A stretch of 32,353 nt of DNA, taken from positions 1 to 32,353 of the forward strand of contig DASYYE010000304.1 in the NCBI GenBank assembly GCA_035946955.1. Direction: 5' to 3'. The notes beneath the pieces are model-generated. The model did not search any database. It saw nothing but the letters and a program-made list of their open reading frames with translations, and had not been told where the DNA came from. Of the stretch, positions 1 through 8,497 are shown piece after piece (within the stretch, counting starts at the first letter, position 1; every line of letters begins with the position of its first letter). A program made the position numbers and the translations under genes. This stretch comes from DASYYE01 sp035946955. GTDB taxonomy: Bacteria; Actinomycetota; Actinomycetes; Streptosporangiales; Streptosporangiaceae.

Positions 1-275
1 TCGCCACCGCGCTCACCGCCGTGCTCGGCGACTACCTGCGGGCCTACGGGCTGGACTCCGGTGGTGCCGAGCCGTGGGCCTACGGCATGACCGGCCTGGT
101 GCAGAGCACCGGCGAATGGTGGCTGCGACGGCGTTCGATGAGCCGCGCCCGGGTGGTCGAATATGTCACCCGGTTGCTGTGGGGGGCCTTGTCCGGGTTG
201 CTACGAGAGGCAGGGATCGACGTGCCAGCACAGGCCTCGTGTCCTCCGGTCACGTCAGACCCTGCTGACGGCTGA
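1..275 (+). CDS. TetR-family transcriptional regulator, C-terminal part (5' truncated)
   Basis: The reading frame is open from the left edge to the TGA at 273-275, so only about 90 C-terminal residues are present. The segment with YGMTGLVQSTGEWWL followed by RRRSMSRARVVEYVTRLLW resembles the C-terminal ligand-binding and dimerisation helices of actinobacterial TetR regulators (typically a Trp-rich helix, then a helix ending L-L-W-G). The DNA-binding domain lies outside the window, so the target genes cannot be inferred. The gene converges on the DNA ligase with only 4 bp between the stop codons. A GTG at 21 is internal and is probably not the start. The family call rests on general resemblance of this short tail. 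Confidence 0.7.
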   Translation, partial: ATALTAVLGDYLRAYGLDSGGAEPWAYGMTGLVQSTGEWWLRRRSMSRARVVEYVTRLLWGALSGLLREAGIDVPAQASCPPVTSDPADG

Positions 276-279
276 GCGG

Positions 280-1911
280 TCATCCGTCCTGACTGGAGCC
301 CTCGGTTACCGCCCAGATCTCGCGGACCGAGCCGATGGTGTCCGCCTCGGCAGCGGCTTTGTCCGGGCGATGGCGCAGGACACGCGCGAACCGCAGCGCC
401 AGCCCGCCGGGATAGCGCGGGCTGGCCTGCACCCCGTCGAAGGCCACCTCCACGACGAGTTCCGGGCGTACGCGCACCACGCCATAGGCCTGCTGCGGGT
501 CGCCAGCCGAGCGGGACTCCGCGGGGTCCGCGAGGCTCAGCAGGCGCTCGGTCTGCCAGGTGAGCATCTCGTCGGTCAGCCCCTTGAAGGTCTTGCCAAG
601 CATGACCAGGCTGCCTGTGGCCGGGTCGCGGGCCGCGAGGTGCAGGTTGGACAGCCACCCGCGCCGCCGCCCGTGTCCCCACTCCGCCGCGGTCACCACC
701 AGGTCGAGCGTGTGACGTGGCTTGACCTTGATCCATTCACTGCCGCGCCGCCCGGCCGCGTACCGGCTGGCCGGGGACTTCACCACCACCCCCTCGTGGC
801 CCCGTGCCACTGCGTCAGCAAAGAACGCCTCAGCGTCGGCGGGCTGGTCCGTGACCAGGCGCGGGATGAGCAGGCCAGCGGGCACGACGGCCGACATCAG
901 GTCGTAGCGCACCTGGGCAGGCTCGTCGACGAGGTCGGCCCCATCGAGGTGCAGCATGTCGAAGAAGAACGGCGTCAACGGCACCTCGGCACGCTGTCGC
1001 TCGACATCCAGGCGGCTGCCAACCCGCCCCGCAGTGACCTGGAAGGGGCGTGGGCGGCCACCGGAGTCCAGCGCCACCGCCTCACCGTCGAGCACTACTG
1101 CCCTGACCGGCAGTCCGAGTACTGCCTCGGTGACCTCGGGCACCCGGGAGGTGATGTCATCCAGGGTCCGGGTGAACACGGCAACCTCGGTCACGTCCCG
1201 GTGGACCTGGATGCGGATCCCGTCGATCTTCCACTCCACCGCCGCAGGCGACACCTTGGCCAGCGCAGCGGCCACCGTGGCGGCCGAGGAGGCCAGCATG
1301 GGCCGTAGCGGCCGGCCCACCTGCAACCCCAAGGACCGCAGCGCCGCAAGACGCGCGGGGGCATCGGGCGCGGTGGGCTGGGCCGTGACCGCGGCCGGGT
1401 CGAGCGCTGCCTGGGCCACCAGGGGCAGCGACCCGGTCAGCAGGAGAGCACGGCGCACCTCCCCGGCTGGCACGCCAGCCGCACGGGCGACCGCCTCGGC
1501 CATCACCCCAGCCGCCGCGCCCTGGCGCAGTTCGCCAGTGATCAGGCGGACCAGGAACTCCCGTTCGTCAGGACTGGCCCGGCCGAACAACTCCCCGAGC
1601 AGGCGCCTGCGCTCGGCATAGGCCCCGTCGCCCGAGACCGCCCCCACCTCGCCGAATACCGCATCGGTCGCCATGACCGTCAGCGGCGGGCCAGAAGCCG
1701 CCACGTCCGGCTCCCGGAGCAGGTCACCCATGGCGGCGTAGCCCACCCCGATCTGGCGCTGGGGGAGGTCCCCGGACAGGAACGCCACGGCGACCGGTAT
1801 CTCATCGGGCGCAGCGGTGCGCAGCAGCCCGGCGATCGCCTCGACCTTGGCGAGGCGGCCAGGAACCGCAGCCACCGCCCGCGAGGTCGCCACCAGTTCA
1901 CGAAGGAGCAC
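280..1911 (-). CDS. ligB: ATP-dependent DNA ligase (LigB type)
   Basis: Seals nicks in duplex DNA through an enzyme-AMP intermediate; in actinobacteria this type is an accessory to the NAD-dependent LigA. The N-terminal DNA-binding domain (about residues 1-190) has the family-like stretch LSGDLPQRQIGVGYAAM. The adenylation domain carries motif I EWKIDGIR, with the nucleotidyl lysine near residue 228, then VVLDGEAVA (motif III), EGVVVKSP (motif IV) and SEWIKVKP (motif V), followed by an OB-fold tail. About 543 residues is a normal length. A GTG at 1935 would add 8 residues, but it lies inside a perfect 14-bp inverted repeat. The GTG at 1911 begins VLLRELVATSRAVA, where relatives usually begin, and is preferred. 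Function is confident; the start is moderately so. Confidence 0.92.
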   Translation of the reverse strand: MLLRELVATSRAVAAVPGRLAKVEAIAGLLRTAAPDEIPVAVAFLSGDLPQRQIGVGYAAMGDLLREPDVAASGPPLTVMATDAVFGEVGAVSGDGAYAERRRLLGELFGRASPDEREFLVRLITGELRQGAAAGVMAEAVARAAGVPAGEVRRALLLTGSLPLVAQAALDPAAVTAQPTAPDAPARLAALRSLGLQVGRPLRPMLASSAATVAAALAKVSPAAVEWKIDGIRIQVHRDVTEVAVFTRTLDDITSRVPEVTEAVLGLPVRAVVLDGEAVALDSGGRPRPFQVTAGRVGSRLDVERQRAEVPLTPFFFDMLHLDGADLVDEPAQVRYDLMSAVVPAGLLIPRLVTDQPADAEAFFADAVARGHEGVVVKSPASRYAAGRRGSEWIKVKPRHTLDLVVTAAEWGHGRRRGWLSNLHLAARDPATGSLVMLGKTFKGLTDEMLTWQTERLLSLADPAESRSAGDPQQAYGVVRVRPELVVEVAFDGVQASPRYPGGLALRFARVLRHRPDKAAAEADTIGSVREIWAVTEGSSQDG

Positions 1912-1931
1912 AACCGCATTGTGCCCGCTCA

Positions 1932-1965
1932 GCACGACACCGGCGCGGGTACGCCGGTGTCGTGC
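1932..1965 (-). terminator. perfect 14-bp hairpin between the one-helix membrane protein gene and ligB
   Basis: GCACGACACCGGCG (1932-1945) and its exact reverse complement (1952-1965) flank a 6-nt loop, CGGGTA. It lies 15 bp past the stop of the upstream minus-strand gene (1981) and 20 bp before the preferred ligase start. There is no U-tract, which is common for actinobacterial hairpin terminators. It could instead be an operator for the ligase gene. The structure is seen directly; the role is inferred. Confidence 0.55.
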
Positions 1966-1980
1966 GGCGGTTACGAGGGG

Positions 1981-2463
1981 TCAGGCCGTGGGCACGCGCC
2001 CGTTCACATCAGCCTTGCTGGCTTCCTCCTTGGCTGCGGCTGGACGGGACGCGGTGCCCGCGAGGGCCTCCTCGGACGTTGTCTCCTCGACCACTGGCAG
2101 GTTCGTCCTGGACCTGCGGCGGTTCAGCATGACCAACGCGCCCGCAGCCACGACCAGCCCTGCCAGCAGGAACGGCCAGCGGCGGCGCCTTCGTGGGGGC
2201 GGCGGCGCGACCCGGGCGGCTAGACGGCGCAGCATCGCCGAGACCTTCAGTGCCTGGTCCTGGAAGGCGTACCCGGTCCGCTCAATGCGGAGGGCAGCCC
2301 CTGTCCGGGCACGCCACACGCCCTGGCCTGCTGATGTCCGTGCACTGGTGGCCAGCGGGACCACCTGGGAAGCCGCCTGTAGCGCCTGCTGTCGTGCCAG
2401 GACCGCCCTCGCCCGCATGGCGCTGCGGCGTTTGGCGGACATCGACTGTGACATGAGGAACAC
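1981..2463 (-). CDS. small single-helix membrane protein, unknown function (possibly DUF5324-like)
   Basis: 160 residues. The N-terminal half is a charged, Ala/Arg-rich region likely to be helical (AKRRSAMRARAVLARQQALQ and onward). A basic PPPPRRRRRWP stretch then leads into one hydrophobic segment, FLLAGLVVAAGALVML (about residues 97-112), and a further RRR motif. The last 40 residues are polar and Ala/Glu-rich. The layout suggests a single-pass protein with both basic flanks near the membrane. The GTG at 2463 follows a strong GGGGAGG about 7 nt upstream; in-frame ATGs at 2454 and 2442 are weaker. Streptomyces has a DUF5324 gene near crgA and a cyclophilin, and the position and layout here are similar, but I cannot confirm homology by eye. 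Confidence 0.65.
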   Translation of the reverse strand: MFLMSQSMSAKRRSAMRARAVLARQQALQAASQVVPLATSARTSAGQGVWRARTGAALRIERTGYAFQDQALKVSAMLRRLAARVAPPPPRRRRRWPFLLAGLVVAAGALVMLNRRRSRTNLPVVEETTSEEALAGTASRPAAAKEEASKADVNGRVPTA

Positions 2464-3148
2464 TGTGAGACCTCCCCGAGTAGCTACCCTCCTTCACTTC
2501 CCCTGGGACGTATGCTCAACCGTTCCTTGGTCACTGAGTGAGTGCTGCTCAGTGGGCTGCCCCGAACGGTCGTGGGCTGCCTGGTCGGGCGGGGGTGGCC
2601 GTTGGGCCGTCGCGGTCTTGTGCCACGAGGGTGGCTGCCGTGGGGCCTTGGGGATCCTGCCGTTCCTGGTGGTGCGCGTGGCGGTGGGTGCTCCGGGGGC
2701 AGCTCTCCGGCCGCTGGTCCGCTGGCCAGTGCCGGTCACGCCTGCCTTTCGCCGCGCCCGGTGGCCGAGCGCACGCCTGCCGGTCGCATGTCGTGGCGGT
2801 CATCCGACGAGCTACAGAACCGAAGACACCCCTGTCCACACGCTTGAGACGATCTGCGCAGCCACCCGCTACATCTTCCCAATCGGGCAGGTCACCGGGA
2901 CAGACGAATTCTGAGGGCCGCGCGAGCGCTACCAAGCCGCCGAACTGGAGAGCACACTGTGCCGCGACCGTCGAGACGACGAGTCCCTAGAACGTCCGCT
3001 ACGCTCGCAAGCGCTCACTATTAGGCGAGCAGGCCTCGCCCCTTGGTGTGCGTTCCGCGGCGATGGCCCGGAATGACACACCGCTTCGTTGACGTTTCTT
3101 CAGGAGGGGGTTCCCCGGTCGGCGCAATGCCGTGCCAGGATGCCAGCC
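2464..3148. other. 685-bp intergenic region without a recognised gene
   Basis: This lies between the divergent starts of the membrane protein (minus) and the cyclophilin (plus), so it must hold both promoters, although I see no convincing -35/-10 pair. Frames are open on both strands, but their products are low-complexity Arg/Pro/Gly translations typical of non-coding high-GC DNA. A short hairpin (GGCGAG / CTCGCC) sits near 3023-3039. The part after about 2810 is visibly richer in A and T than its surroundings. Confidence 0.5.
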
Positions 3149-3685
3149 ATGACCAGACCAATGAACGCGATCATCACGACCAACCACGGACGCATCATCG
3201 TTCGGCTCTTCCCCGACCATGCGCCCAAGACGGTCCGCAACTTCGTCGAGCTGTCGCAGGGGGGACGCACCTGGACCGACCCGCGGACCGGGCAGGCCAC
3301 CACCAGCAAGCTGTACGACGGCACGGTCTTCCACCGGGTGATCTCGGACTTCATGATCCAGGGCGGCGACCCGCTCGGCACCGGCACCGGCGGGCCTGGC
3401 TACAAATTCGCTGACGAGATCCACCCCGACCTGTCGTTCAGCCGGCCCTACCTGCTGGCGATGGCCAATGCCGGGCCCGGGACGAACGGGTCGCAGTTCT
3501 TCATCACCGTCGTGCCGACTCCCTGGCTCAACGGCAAGCACACCATCTTCGGCGAAGTCACCGAGGGCAAAGAAATCGTCGACGCGATCAGCCGGGTAAA
3601 GACCGCGCGTGGCGACCGTCCTGCCGAGGACATCGTGCTGGAGTCTGTCCAGATCGAGCAAGAGACCCCCACAGACGCAGGCTAG
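3149..3685 (+). CDS. ppiA: peptidyl-prolyl cis-trans isomerase, cyclophilin type
   Basis: Catalyses cis-trans isomerisation of Xaa-Pro bonds, probably in the cytoplasm because no signal peptide or membrane segment is present. The 178-residue protein has the cyclophilin signatures: HAPKTVRNFVEL, FHRVISDFMIQGGDP (active-site Arg, Phe, Met and Gln), GTNGSQFFIT, and LNGKHTIFGEV, with His where human CypA has Trp (the common bacterial variant). The ATG at 3149 has AGGA about 8 nt upstream; a longer frame from 3089 adds 20 unconserved residues. The rhomboid gene follows after 6 bp and is probably co-transcribed. In M. tuberculosis the cyclophilin gene is likewise close to crgA and pknB. Confidence 0.93.
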   Translation: MTRPMNAIITTNHGRIIVRLFPDHAPKTVRNFVELSQGGRTWTDPRTGQATTSKLYDGTVFHRVISDFMIQGGDPLGTGTGGPGYKFADEIHPDLSFSRPYLLAMANAGPGTNGSQFFITVVPTPWLNGKHTIFGEVTEGKEIVDAISRVKTARGDRPAEDIVLESVQIEQETPTDAG

Positions 3686-3691
3686 GAGAGA

Positions 3692-4594
3692 ATGGACCCC
3701 CAGGCAGTCCCAGGCAACCAGGCCACCCCGAGCGTCCCAACGTGCTACCGGCACTCGGGCCGGGAGACCTACCTCTCCTGCTCGCGGTGCGGGCGTCCTG
3801 CCTGCCCGGAGTGCCTGCGCTCGGCACCGGTCGGCCAGCACTGTGTCGACTGCGTCAAGGAGGGCAACCGGGGTGCGCGGACGCCGACAGCGCCGTTCGG
3901 TGGCAAGGCGGTCTCGGGGTCAGTCGTCACCTACACACTGGTCGGCCTCTGCGTGGCGCTGTACCTGGTGGAGTGGGTCTACCCCCCGATCGTGCAGGAC
4001 TTGTGGATGCTGGCGGCGGCCTGCGCCAACGCCAACGGCTGCGCCCACCCCATCGGTGTCGCGTTCGGCCAGGAGTATCGCCTGATCACCTCGGCGTTCC
4101 TGCACGAGCCGGGGTTCTCCGGCTTTGGCCCGGCCCACATCATCTTCAACATGTGGGCGCTGCTGATGGTCGGGCCGGGGCTGGAGCGGGTACTGGGGCG
4201 GTGGCGTTTCCTGGCGCTCTATCTGCTGAGCGCGCTCGGGGGCTCGGTCCTGTTCTACGTGCTCGCGCCGCCGAACGAGCCCGCGCTCGGGGCCTCCGGC
4301 GCGATTTTCGGGCTGTTCGGGGCCTGGTTCGTGCTGTCGCGGCGGCTCCGGGTTGATGCCCGGTCGATCGTCTTCCTGATTGGCCTCAACCTGCTGATCA
4401 CGTTCACCGTGGCCCACATCGCCTGGCAGGACCACGTGGGTGGCCTGCTGACCGGCGGTCTGCTCACCGCCGCGTACGTCTATGCGCCACGCCGGAACCG
4501 GACACTCGTCCAGGTCGGGGCCACGGTGGTCGTGGTGGTGGTCCTTGTGGCCGCGGTCCTAGTCCGCAACCACGTACTGCTGGCGTCGGGCTAG
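3692..4594 (+). CDS. rhomboid-family intramembrane serine protease with N-terminal zinc-finger (B-box-like) domain
   Basis: Cleaves membrane proteins within or next to transmembrane helices. Residues 18-54 hold a dense Cys/His cluster (C18, H21, C30, C33, C38, C41, H50, C51, C54) resembling the B-box-type zinc finger often fused to actinobacterial rhomboids. The rhomboid domain follows with about six or seven helices: HIIFNMW (H149, N153 region), GASGAIFGLFG with the nucleophile S202, and HVGGLLTG with catalytic H248. Thus both members of the Ser-His dyad are present. A final hydrophobic helix (VVVVVVLVAAVLV) adds a C-terminal anchor. The ATG at 3692 has AGGAGAGA immediately upstream. The gene converges with crgA, leaving 25 bp between stops. 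No substrate can be inferred. Confidence 0.93.
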   Translation: MDPQAVPGNQATPSVPTCYRHSGRETYLSCSRCGRPACPECLRSAPVGQHCVDCVKEGNRGARTPTAPFGGKAVSGSVVTYTLVGLCVALYLVEWVYPPIVQDLWMLAAACANANGCAHPIGVAFGQEYRLITSAFLHEPGFSGFGPAHIIFNMWALLMVGPGLERVLGRWRFLALYLLSALGGSVLFYVLAPPNEPALGASGAIFGLFGAWFVLSRRLRVDARSIVFLIGLNLLITFTVAHIAWQDHVGGLLTGGLLTAAYVYAPRRNRTLVQVGATVVVVVVLVAAVLVRNHVLLASG

Positions 4595-4619
4595 GACGCG
4601 CCCCTGCCCCGTCTTGGGG

Positions 4620-4868
4620 TCAGCGCCACTTGGTAGAGAGCCCGACCCCGCCGATGATGAGGGCGAATCCGATTGCCAGGTTCCATGCGCCAAGAGGGGA
4701 CACTGGCAGGCTGCCGCCGGTGACGTAGTAGAGCGCGATCCATGCCAGCCCGATCAGCAGGCAGGCCAGCATGGCCGGGACGAGCCAGCGCGGGCTGGGC
4801 ATCTTTGATGCTGCCCGCTTCGGTGGCGGGGTGTAGACCGCCTTGGTACGGCTACGGGACTTCGGCAC
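4620..4868 (-). CDS. crgA: cell division protein CrgA
   Basis: CrgA is a small septum-site protein that, in mycobacteria and streptomycetes, contacts FtsZ, FtsQ, FtsI and PBPs and coordinates divisome assembly. The 82-residue protein has the expected layout: a basic N-terminus with MPKSRSRTK, then the PPPKR region, SPRWLVPAM leading into transmembrane helix 1, a short loop (VTGGSLPV), and helix 2 beginning near AWNLAIGFALI and ending in GLSTKWR. The GTG start at 4868 has AGGAG 7-8 nt upstream. It stands 185 bp beyond the stop of pknB on the same strand, as in M. tuberculosis, and probably has its own promoter between 4869 and 5052. Confidence 0.95.
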   Translation of the reverse strand: MPKSRSRTKAVYTPPPKRAASKMPSPRWLVPAMLACLLIGLAWIALYYVTGGSLPVSPLGAWNLAIGFALIIGGVGLSTKWR

Positions 4869-5052
4869 CGTCGTCTCCTGAACGGATCAAGCAGGTCGGC
4901 TGGACACCGGCCAAGGTAGGCAGCCCGGTCGAGCCCGGGTCAGCACGCAGGGTGGTGGTCAGCCTACTAGCCAATTCTGGGAGGGGAGGCCCGGGACTGC
5001 CTATTGGTGTCAATTAGTGAGACTCCAGGGACTGTGTTTCCTTTATGGGAGC

Positions 5053-6876
5053 TCAGGGCTGCGGTGTTGGCGCAGATGGCACCACTGAGTGGTGGTTGCG
5101 TGCTGGGATCTGGCCGGGTGGTTGCGAGCTGGACTGCGACGGTGTCGGCGACGGGGTGGTCGGCGTCGGCGACGGCGGCGGGCTCGGCTGGTTCTCCACC
5201 ACCGTCAGCGTGATCAGCGTGGTGGAGGATGCGATGGTGCCCGGCGCGGGCGCCTGGCCGATCACCGTCCCATTCTGGGCCTGCGGGTCAGCCTGGGCCA
5301 CCCTCGTGATGTTATAGAACCCGTCGCCCTGGAGGGTCGCCACTGCAGTGGCGAAGTTGTCCCCCTTCACACTGGGGATCTGGACTCCGTTCGGGGGCAC
5401 GAAGATTGTCACTGTTGCCCCGTAGAGGACATGCCTGCCCGCTCTGGGTTGCTGACTGACCACGATGCCGGGTTTCCCGGTGGAGGTTGTGGCTGTCTGC
5501 ACCGTGACCTGGAAGCCGTAGTTCTTGCCCGACAGCTCCGCTTTCGCGGCCGCCACGGGCATCCCCCTGACACTTGGCATAGTGACGGTCCGGGGCCCCG
5601 TGGACACGAAGAGCGTCACCTTCGTCCCCTTCGGGACCATGCTGCCGCCCTGCGGGTTGGTCGAGATGACGACGTTCTTGTTGACTGTGGAACTCGACTG
5701 GTCCTGCACGGTGAACGTGAAGCCTGCCTTGGTGAGGGCGGACTCCGCCTGTGACTGTGTCTCTCCCTGCACCAGTGGGACCGCGACACCGCCGCCGCCG
5801 CCGAAGACCGCGTACGCGACCCCGGCGACCACGGCTAGGACGAGCACGAGCCCGAGGATCCACAGGAGTGCCGTCCGGTTCCGGTTCCCGCCTTCGGGGG
5901 GCAGGTAACCGTCCTCCTGGCCGTAGTCGTAACCCTGCATGCCCTGGGTGGGCGGGCCACCCATGGACAGGCCCGTGGCGGCACCCATCCGCTGGGTCGG
6001 GCCGTAGCCCGCGGTCATGGGTGGCGCGGACACCGGCATGCCCGACAGGGCCCGCTGGATGTCCGCCCGCATCTCGGACGCGGACTGGTACCGCTCGTTG
6101 GGGTCCTTGGCCATGGCCCGGAGCACGATGGCATCCGCCCAGCGGGGCACGTCCGGGTCGAGGTGCGAGGGTGGCACGGGCTGTTCGCGGACGTGCTGGT
6201 AGGCGATGGCGACGGGGGAGTCCCCCAGGAACGGCGGCCTGCCCGTCAGCAGTTCATACAGCAGGCACCCGGTCGAGTAGAGGTCGCTGCGCGCGTCCAC
6301 CCGCTCACCCCGGGCCTGCTCGGGGGACAGGTACTGGGCGGTCCCGATGACCTGCGCGGTCTGGGTCATGGTGGCCTGTGAGTCGCTCACGGCCCGGGCG
6401 ATGCCGAAGTCCATGACCTTGACCTGGCCGCCGCGGGTCAGCATCACGTTGCCGGGCTTGATGTCGCGGTGGATGATCCCGTTGCGGTGGCTGTAGTCCA
6501 GCGCGCGCAGCACTCCGTCGGTGATCTCCAGGGCACGTTCCGGCAGCAGCCGCCTGTCGTTGCGGAGCAGCTCACGCAGGGTCTGGCCGTCCACGTACTC
6601 CATCACGATGTAGGGGACGTGTGAGGAGCCGGAGTTGTCCTCGCCGGTGTCGTAGACAGCGACGATTGAGGGGTGGTTCAGGGATGCTGCGGACTGGGCT
6701 TCCCGCCTGAACCTGGCCTGGAAGGTCGCGTCTCTGGCCAGGTCCTCGCGCAGTGTCTTCACCGCGACCACGCGGTCGAGCCGGATGTCGCGCGCCCGGT
6801 ACACCTCGGCCATGCCGCCACGCCCGACGACTCCGTCGAGTTCGTAGCGGCCCCCCAGGAGGCGGGGCTGTGTCAT
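5053..6876 (-). CDS. pknB: serine/threonine protein kinase PknB with three PASTA domains
   Basis: A membrane sensor kinase that phosphorylates cell-wall and division proteins and recruits FHA proteins. The kinase domain (residues 1-280) has the glycine loop GRGGMAEVY, K40, HRDIKPGN with D138, DFG with D156, an activation loop with threonines near 169-173, and GTAQYLSPEQ. A Gly/Pro/Met-rich juxtamembrane linker leads to one helix (about 337-358), then three extracellular PASTA repeats (about 365-430, 432-496, 497-562) and a Pro/Ser/Thr tail. Mycobacterial PknB has four PASTA repeats. The ATG at 6876 gives MTQPRLLGGRYEL, matching the M. tuberculosis N-terminus in register; a GTG at 6885 would add 3 residues. 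It is the last gene of the fhaA-to-pknB cluster, 151 bp after pbpA. No separate pknA is present. Confidence 0.96.
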   Translation of the reverse strand: MTQPRLLGGRYELDGVVGRGGMAEVYRARDIRLDRVVAVKTLREDLARDATFQARFRREAQSAASLNHPSIVAVYDTGEDNSGSSHVPYIVMEYVDGQTLRELLRNDRRLLPERALEITDGVLRALDYSHRNGIIHRDIKPGNVMLTRGGQVKVMDFGIARAVSDSQATMTQTAQVIGTAQYLSPEQARGERVDARSDLYSTGCLLYELLTGRPPFLGDSPVAIAYQHVREQPVPPSHLDPDVPRWADAIVLRAMAKDPNERYQSASEMRADIQRALSGMPVSAPPMTAGYGPTQRMGAATGLSMGGPPTQGMQGYDYGQEDGYLPPEGGNRNRTALLWILGLVLVLAVVAGVAYAVFGGGGGVAVPLVQGETQSQAESALTKAGFTFTVQDQSSSTVNKNVVISTNPQGGSMVPKGTKVTLFVSTGPRTVTMPSVRGMPVAAAKAELSGKNYGFQVTVQTATTSTGKPGIVVSQQPRAGRHVLYGATVTIFVPPNGVQIPSVKGDNFATAVATLQGDGFYNITRVAQADPQAQNGTVIGQAPAPGTIASSTTLITLTVVENQPSPPPSPTPTTPSPTPSQSSSQPPGQIPARNHHSVVPSAPTPQP

Positions 6877-7027
6877 ATCTCGCACTGGAGCTGTCCATCC
6901 TCGGTCTCAGGGCGTGTCATGCACGCCCTCGTCGGCCATGCCTGCGGGCGCGGTGCCGCGGCTGGTGCGCTGCCGCTGTCGTGCGCGGGAACGCCCATGG
7001 GCAGGCCGAGTGGGCCCTGTACCCTCA

Positions 7028-8497
7028 TCACTTCCCCTGCGTGTCCAGGTATTGCTTGTACGCTTTGATGATCGCAACGGCCACTGGCGCGGAGGCGTCT
7101 GCGCCGAGACCGCCCCCCTTAACGATGACGCCGACGGCTATCTCCGGGTTGGACGAAAAACACGTGATCACTGCGTCGTCCAGGCCCGTGTTGTTGACGC
7201 CGTTCTGCGCGGTGCCTGTCTTGCAGGCGATCGGAAGGTTCGGAAAGTAGGCACTGAAGTGGGCAGTGCCCTGCGGGTTGTCGACAACCGACTGCATCAG
7301 CTGCGCCACCTCGCCGGCAACCTGAGAGCTGACTGCCTGGCTGAGCGCAGACGGCTGGGCGGACTCCAGTGTGGACGTGTCGGGCGCGGTCACCTTCTGC
7401 ACCAGGTACGGCTTCATGAGCGTCCCGTGGTTGGCGATCGCCGCGGACAGCATGGCCTCCTGCAGCGGGGTGACCTGGTCGTTGTACTGGCCGATGGCCG
7501 AGTACGCGGTCAACGCGGGGTCGGACACCGGTGGGTAGCGGCTCTCGGCGACTGGCACCGGGATGTTCAGGGGGGTGTTGAAGCCGAACTTCCCCGCCTG
7601 CTGGTGCAGGGCCGCCCCTCCTAGGTGCATGCCAATGTTCCCGAACACGGTGTTGCACGAGAAGGTGAAGGAGAGGATCACCGACTCGTGGCCAGTGCCG
7701 TCGCCACAGGGCAGGTTGTCGTAGTTTATGAGCTGTTTCGTGGTCCCGGGCAGGCTCAGGTTGGTGGGCGCGAACACCACCGTGTTGGGGTTGTACCTCC
7801 CGGTGGCGAACGCGGTCGAAGAAGTCACGATCTTGAACGTCGAGCCCGGCGGGAAGGTCGCGTCGATAGCCCGGTTGAGCAGTGGCTGCGCTGGGTCGTG
7901 CTGGTACTTGGCGTCGACGGCGTTGAGCTGGTTCCCGTCGAGCGTGGCGTACTTGTTGGGATTGAACGTCGGGTAGGAGGCGAGGGCCAGGATCGCGCCG
8001 GTCGAGGGGTCGATGGCCACGGCGCCGCTCGGCAGCTTGGTCTGCGCGAGCGCGTGGTAGGCGGCCTGCTGGGCGGCGGAGTTGATGGTGAGCTGGACCT
8101 TCGCCCCCTGCTTGGGCTTGCCGGTGATCAGGTCGACCAGGTTCGGCACTGTCAGCGCGGGCGTTGACCCTGACAGGTTCTTGTTCTCGGCCTGCTCGAT
8201 GCCGGTGGTGCTGTACAGCGTGTCGTAGCCGGTCACGGGGGCGTAGACGGGGCCTTGCGGGTAGTACCGCTGGTAGCTGTAGATGCCGCTGACGTGCTTG
8301 GACTCCGCTACCGTCACGTTGTCGGACGTGACGATGGAGCCTCGCTGGTAGTTGAACTGCTCAGCGAACGTGCGGGCGTTGCCGGGCTTGTCTGCCAGGT
8401 AGTTGGTCTGAAACCCCTGCACGTAGTTGACGTTGACCAGCAGTGCCACGAACAGCACCAGGCAGGCTAGGGAGATCCGGCGCAGCGCGTGGTTCAT
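7028..8497 (-). CDS. pbpA: penicillin-binding protein A (class B transpeptidase)
   Basis: Cross-links peptidoglycan stem peptides outside the membrane. The 489-residue protein has one N-terminal anchor (about 7-25), a dimerisation region, and a transpeptidase domain with all three catalytic motifs: S219-T-F-K222, S280-C281-N282 and K426-T-G-T. The length equals that of mycobacterial PbpA. Cysteines at 264, 281, 425 and in ITCFSS lie close to the active site, so disulfides are possible. The start ATG overlaps the rodA stop by 4 bp (ATGA), which implies translational coupling with its SEDS glycosyltransferase partner. In mycobacteria PknB phosphorylates PbpA; whether that applies here is unknown. 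Confidence 0.96.
   Translation of the reverse strand: MNHALRRISLACLVLFVALLVNVNYVQGFQTNYLADKPGNARTFAEQFNYQRGSIVTSDNVTVAESKHVSGIYSYQRYYPQGPVYAPVTGYDTLYSTTGIEQAENKNLSGSTPALTVPNLVDLITGKPKQGAKVQLTINSAAQQAAYHALAQTKLPSGAVAIDPSTGAILALASYPTFNPNKYATLDGNQLNAVDAKYQHDPAQPLLNRAIDATFPPGSTFKIVTSSTAFATGRYNPNTVVFAPTNLSLPGTTKQLINYDNLPCGDGTGHESVILSFTFSCNTVFGNIGMHLGGAALHQQAGKFGFNTPLNIPVPVAESRYPPVSDPALTAYSAIGQYNDQVTPLQEAMLSAAIANHGTLMKPYLVQKVTAPDTSTLESAQPSALSQAVSSQVAGEVAQLMQSVVDNPQGTAHFSAYFPNLPIACKTGTAQNGVNNTGLDDAVITCFSSNPEIAVGVIVKGGGLGADASAPVAVAIIKAYKQYLDTQGK

Noticed and set aside
163..1308. 381-codon plus-strand open frame
   Set aside because: Antisense to the DNA ligase, whose adenylation motifs are all present on the other strand.
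4595..4619. Terminator between the convergent rhomboid and crgA genes
   Set aside because: Only a 4-bp CCCC/GGGG pairing is visible, too weak to call.
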